This document shows, one piece after another, positions 61,522 through 64,000 of a stretch of 64,000 bases of DNA. Source of the DNA: Flavobacteriales bacterium. GTDB lineage: Bacteria; Bacteroidota; Bacteroidia; Flavobacteriales_F; PHOS-HE28. Made by a program: the position numbers and the translations under genes. How positions within the stretch are numbered: the stretch's first letter is position 1; each line of letters starts with the position of its first letter. The notes under the pieces are model-generated. The model ran no database searches. It saw only the letters and a program-made list of their open reading frames with translations, and had not been told where the DNA came from. Location: contig JAEUSY010000026.1 of assembly GCA_016788295.1 (NCBI GenBank), positions 1 to 64,000 of the forward strand. Reading direction: 5' to 3'.

Positions 61522-64000
61522 TCAGTCCTCAACTATTATGCGCTCCTGTTCCTCTTTGGGCGGCGGGTCCTTGATCAGGCGGCCCAAGCCCTTTTTCGGT
61601 GCCCGTTCGGGTGTCTTCGCGGCCGCGCTATCGGCATCCTCCCACTCGATCTGGAACACCGGCGCCGTGGTGTCCGTGGGCCTGGTGGTGGTGGTACCGC
61701 CGCTACGGAAGATGTTCAGCTCTTCGCGCAGGATGCTGCGGAGCTCTTCCTTTTCCTGTTGGATCTGCTTCTTTCGGCGTGCAGCGGCCATGGCCCCGTC
61801 GTTGGCGAACTTGGGGTCGCTGGCGGTTCCGTACATGTGCAGGAAGATGCGCATGCCGGTGCCGTCATCGGCAATGGGGCCGAACTCATCCTGTGCGGGT
61901 TTGCCCATGCGGAACAGGTCGCTCAGCCTGAAGCTCAGATGGTGATCGATGCGGTCATCGAACCAGTGCGTGCCGCTGAGCTCGATGTCCATGGCCGAGC
62001 TTTTCACTTCCATCACCGGGATGTGCACGGCCCCATCGCGGATCTCCACCTGGTTCTCCAGCCGGGCGAAGCGCACATCGGACAAGCGATCACGCAGTTC
62101 CTTGATGTTCACGAAAGGCGCCACCAGCTTGTCCCGCAGGTGGTCGGCCACGGCGATCAGTGGTGCATGGCCTTTGATGGCACCGTTCACCACCGCGATG
62201 TCGATCACACACACCATGCGGTCGGTGTCCAGCTTGAGATCTGGCGAGAGCGGTGCCTGCAGGGCCACCTGTGCGCGCGTGCGACCGCTGAGGTGCTTGT
62301 GGCCGATGAAGTCCTGCCCGAAATCGCGGAACTCGGCGAAGAGTTGTTTCACATCGATCTCCTGGAAGGTGGCGTGGATCGAAAGCGGGTAGGCCTTCGC
62401 GTTGGCGCCGCCGCGGGCATCCAGCTCCAGGTCACCCAGAACTGCGCCCGATGCGGTGTTGAGCGAAATGGGCGCGATCACTAGCCGCTGGTCCTGCATG
62501 CGGATGGTGGCGTTGATGTCCGTGGCCTTGAAATCCTCGAAGACGAGTTGCTCGATCCGTGCCCGCAGGTCGATGCTGATGAGGTTGGGCAAGGTGAGGC
62601 GGTAACCCTCGCCCTGGTCCTTCGCATCGTCGCCATCGCGCAGCAGCGCGCCCAGGTCAATGTGTTCTGAACGTGCCTTGGCCTCGATCAGCAGCCGTTG
62701 GTCATCGAAGAGCAGGTAGGGCATCAGGTTGCGGAGCGTGCCGCTCAGCTCCAACGGCTGGTCCATGAGCCGTGCGGTGAGGCCTTGCACGGTGGCATCG
62801 TTACCGTTCAGCGCCAGGTCGGCGTTGAGGCCTGTTGCGCGGTGGCGCATGCCTTTCAACTTCAAGGTGGCACCGCGCAGGCTGGCGGTCCCGTTCAACC
62901 GCAATGCGCGCAGGTCGGCGGCCTTCACATCGCCCACATCGCGGAGCTTGCCGTCGGCCTTCACGTTCAGCGTAAGGCGCCCTTCCACTTGCTCCAGGGT
63001 GTCCACTTGGGCGAAGCGCAGCAGGTCTGCAAGGTCCAGGTCCGCCTGTAGGTCGGCCTTCACCACGGTGTTCACCAGGCCATTGCTCTGCCAATCGGCG
63101 CGCAGGGTGCCACTTCCCGTTTTCGCTGTAAGGCCCTTGATCACCAGCTTGCGGGGTGTGCCATCGGGCGTAAGGTCCAAGGCCAGCTCGCCGAAGATGT
63201 CGCTGAAGGTGGCGCCACTGTTGCGCTCTTTCATGCGGCCATGGCTCACCTGCACACCAATGGAGAGCGCCGGGCCCTTGCCTTCTATGGGGCCTGCATA
63301 GCGCAGCGCCAGGTCCACTTCGCCATCCATGCCGTAGCGTTGGAATCGGGCGGCCAGGTCATCGGGTAGCAGGCGCACGGCATCACCCAGATCAAGGCCC
63401 AGCCCTTTGGCACGCAGGTCGAGCTCGTTGCCGTTCTTGGGCCCTGGCACCAGGTCCATGGATACTTCCAAAGGCACATTGTTGGAGATCAGTTCGCCCT
63501 TGGTGATGTGCAGGCCGCCGTCGGCACCACCGTATTGAAGTGCGAAACGCAGCTGGGCTTGCCGGTCCTGCAGAATGATGTGGCCGTCCTGCTGCCATTC
63601 GCGCAGATCGAGGTCGCCCTTGAGGTTGATCCTGTTCTCCGCATCGCTGAATCGGCCGCTGAGGGCCAGTACCTTGCTGAAAGATCGGATCTGCAGGCCC
63701 GAACGTGCATCGCGATAGCGCAGTCGCAATCCATCAAAGCTCACGGCCTCCAGCTCCAAGGGTGATGAGGCGGTGCTGGTGGTGTCCGTTTTCCAGATGA
63801 TATAATTCTCGCGGCCCTCGCCATCAAGTCCGGGATAGAGCTTCACGGTCTTGCCATGGATGCCCTGCACGATGTAGTTGCCCTTGAAGAGGTCCCACAG
63901 GCTGAACTCCAGGTACAGGTCCTGCGCATGCAACAACGTGTCGGCCTCGGCCCCATCGGATCGCACTTCGCGGGCCAGCACATTGGTAAGGTGCATGCTG
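61522..64000 (-). CDS. AsmA-like envelope protein, partial (N-terminus outside window)
   Basis: About 825 C-terminal residues; the frame stays open to the right edge, so the signal anchor is missing. Long beta-rich repeats typical of AsmA/TamB-like lipid-transport proteins: LYLEFSLWDLFKGNYIVQGI, the repeated Gly-Asp-Leu strands (GRFSDAENRINLKGDLDLRE, VQGLTARLMDQPLELSGTLR, ATFQEIDVKQLFAEFRDFGQ), and the C-terminal AsmA block NGAIKGHAPLIAVADHLRDK, GTHWFDDRIDHHLSFRLSDL and DDGTGMRIFLHMYGTASDPK. The tail is basic then acidic (KKGLGRLIKDPPPKEEQERI). Such proteins bridge inner and outer membranes and move phospholipids or affect outer-membrane protein assembly. Confidence 0.85.
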   Translation of the reverse strand, partial: SMHLTNVLAREVRSDGAEADTLLHAQDLYLEFSLWDLFKGNYIVQGIHGKTVKLYPGLDGEGRENYIIWKTDTTSTASSPLELEAVSFDGLRLRYRDARSGLQIRSFSKVLALSGRFSDAENRINLKGDLDLREWQQDGHIILQDRQAQLRFALQYGGADGGLHITKGELISNNVPLEVSMDLVPGPKNGNELDLRAKGLGLDLGDAVRLLPDDLAARFQRYGMDGEVDLALRYAGPIEGKGPALSIGVQVSHGRMKERNSGATFSDIFGELALDLTPDGTPRKLVIKGLTAKTGSGTLRADWQSNGLVNTVVKADLQADLDLADLLRFAQVDTLEQVEGRLTLNVKADGKLRDVGDVKAADLRALRLNGTASLRGATLKLKGMRHRATGLNADLALNGNDATVQGLTARLMDQPLELSGTLRNLMPYLLFDDQRLLIEAKARSEHIDLGALLRDGDDAKDQGEGYRLTLPNLISIDLRARIEQLVFEDFKATDINATIRMQDQRLVIAPISLNTASGAVLGDLELDARGGANAKAYPLSIHATFQEIDVKQLFAEFRDFGQDFIGHKHLSGRTRAQVALQAPLSPDLKLDTDRMVCVIDIAVVNGAIKGHAPLIAVADHLRDKLVAPFVNIKELRDRLSDVRFARLENQVEIRDGAVHIPVMEVKSSAMDIELSGTHWFDDRIDHHLSFRLSDLFRMGKPAQDEFGPIADDGTGMRIFLHMYGTASDPKFANDGAMAAARRKKQIQQEKEELRSILREELNIFRSGGTTTTRPTDTTAPVFQIEWEDADSAAAKTPERAPKKGLGRLIKDPPPKEEQERIIVED

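Overview
The window comes from a Bacteroidota chromosome, most likely a high-GC relative of the Flavobacteriales (the lineage is an inference). Evidence: several secreted proteins with type IX secretion (T9SS) C-terminal sorting domains of both type B (gliding-motility form: IPNVF[TS]PNGDG, FNRWGQVVYEAK) and type A; the block ftsX-DUF3098-uppP-truB-queA; small DUF6341/DUF6427-type membrane proteins beside purD; and repeated TAnnTTTG/TAnnTTCG boxes just upstream of start codons, which is the Bacteroidota -7 promoter element. Shine-Dalgarno sequences are mostly absent. Most of the window is tightly packed housekeeping DNA.

Layout. 1-2.3 kb: the N-terminal part of a SprB-repeat surface protein whose start is disconnected by a 7-bp tandem repeat, a 0.5-kb gene-free stretch, and a Doc-type toxin with its partner. 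2.3-5.8 kb: lepA, then an ECF sigma factor overlapping a membrane protein with a duplicated sigma-partner module and a T9SS-like C-terminal domain. 5.9-11.2 kb: two large paralogous T9SS adhesins. 11.2-17.4 kb: metF, a secreted M1 aminopeptidase, ribE and a third large T9SS protein. 17.6-26.3 kb: a small TonB-C-like protein, a beta-barrel protein, yebC, a NIT-domain histidine kinase, an acyl-CoA carboxylase beta subunit, and a TPR histidine kinase with its LuxR-type regulator. 26.3-30.5 kb: a thioredoxin-fold protein, purD, two small-family membrane proteins and purQ. 30.5-39.7 kb: a CotH-kinase protein, a tiny basic protein, a CDF metal exporter, dnaG, a YwqK-like lipoprotein, a polyprenyl synthase, an outer-membrane protein, rlmN and an unknown membrane protein. 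39.7-47.6 kb: ispD, queA, truB, uppP, DUF3098, ftsX and a mosaic leuS. 47.6-55.9 kb: DUF3108, an M23 peptidase, an atypical SDR, a membrane-protein/winged-helix regulator pair, a CpeT homologue, ispG, DUF4230 and a DMT exporter. 56-64 kb: a coiled-coil exported protein, DUF502, YjbR, a cyclase, hemW, a histidine kinase and a partial AsmA-like protein.

Functional themes: isoprenoid supply (ispD, ispG, polyprenyl synthase) feeding undecaprenyl recycling (uppP) and wall remodelling (ftsX, M23); purine synthesis (purD, purQ); tRNA and translation quality (lepA, leuS, queA, truB, rlmN); and cell-surface display through T9SS.

The most unusual signals are (1) a heptamer tract that places the start codon of the SprB-repeat protein out of frame, as in a phase-variable locus; (2) an ECF sigma/anti-sigma-like pair whose membrane partner ends in a T9SS-like sorting domain, next to T9SS cargo genes; (3) short palindromic elements between genes and also inside ispG and leuS without breaking the frame; (4) a leuS with three lower-GC inserts; (5) -7 promoter boxes only 4-6 nt from start codons, implying leaderless mRNAs. 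No tRNA, rRNA, CRISPR array, transposase or prophage was recognised.
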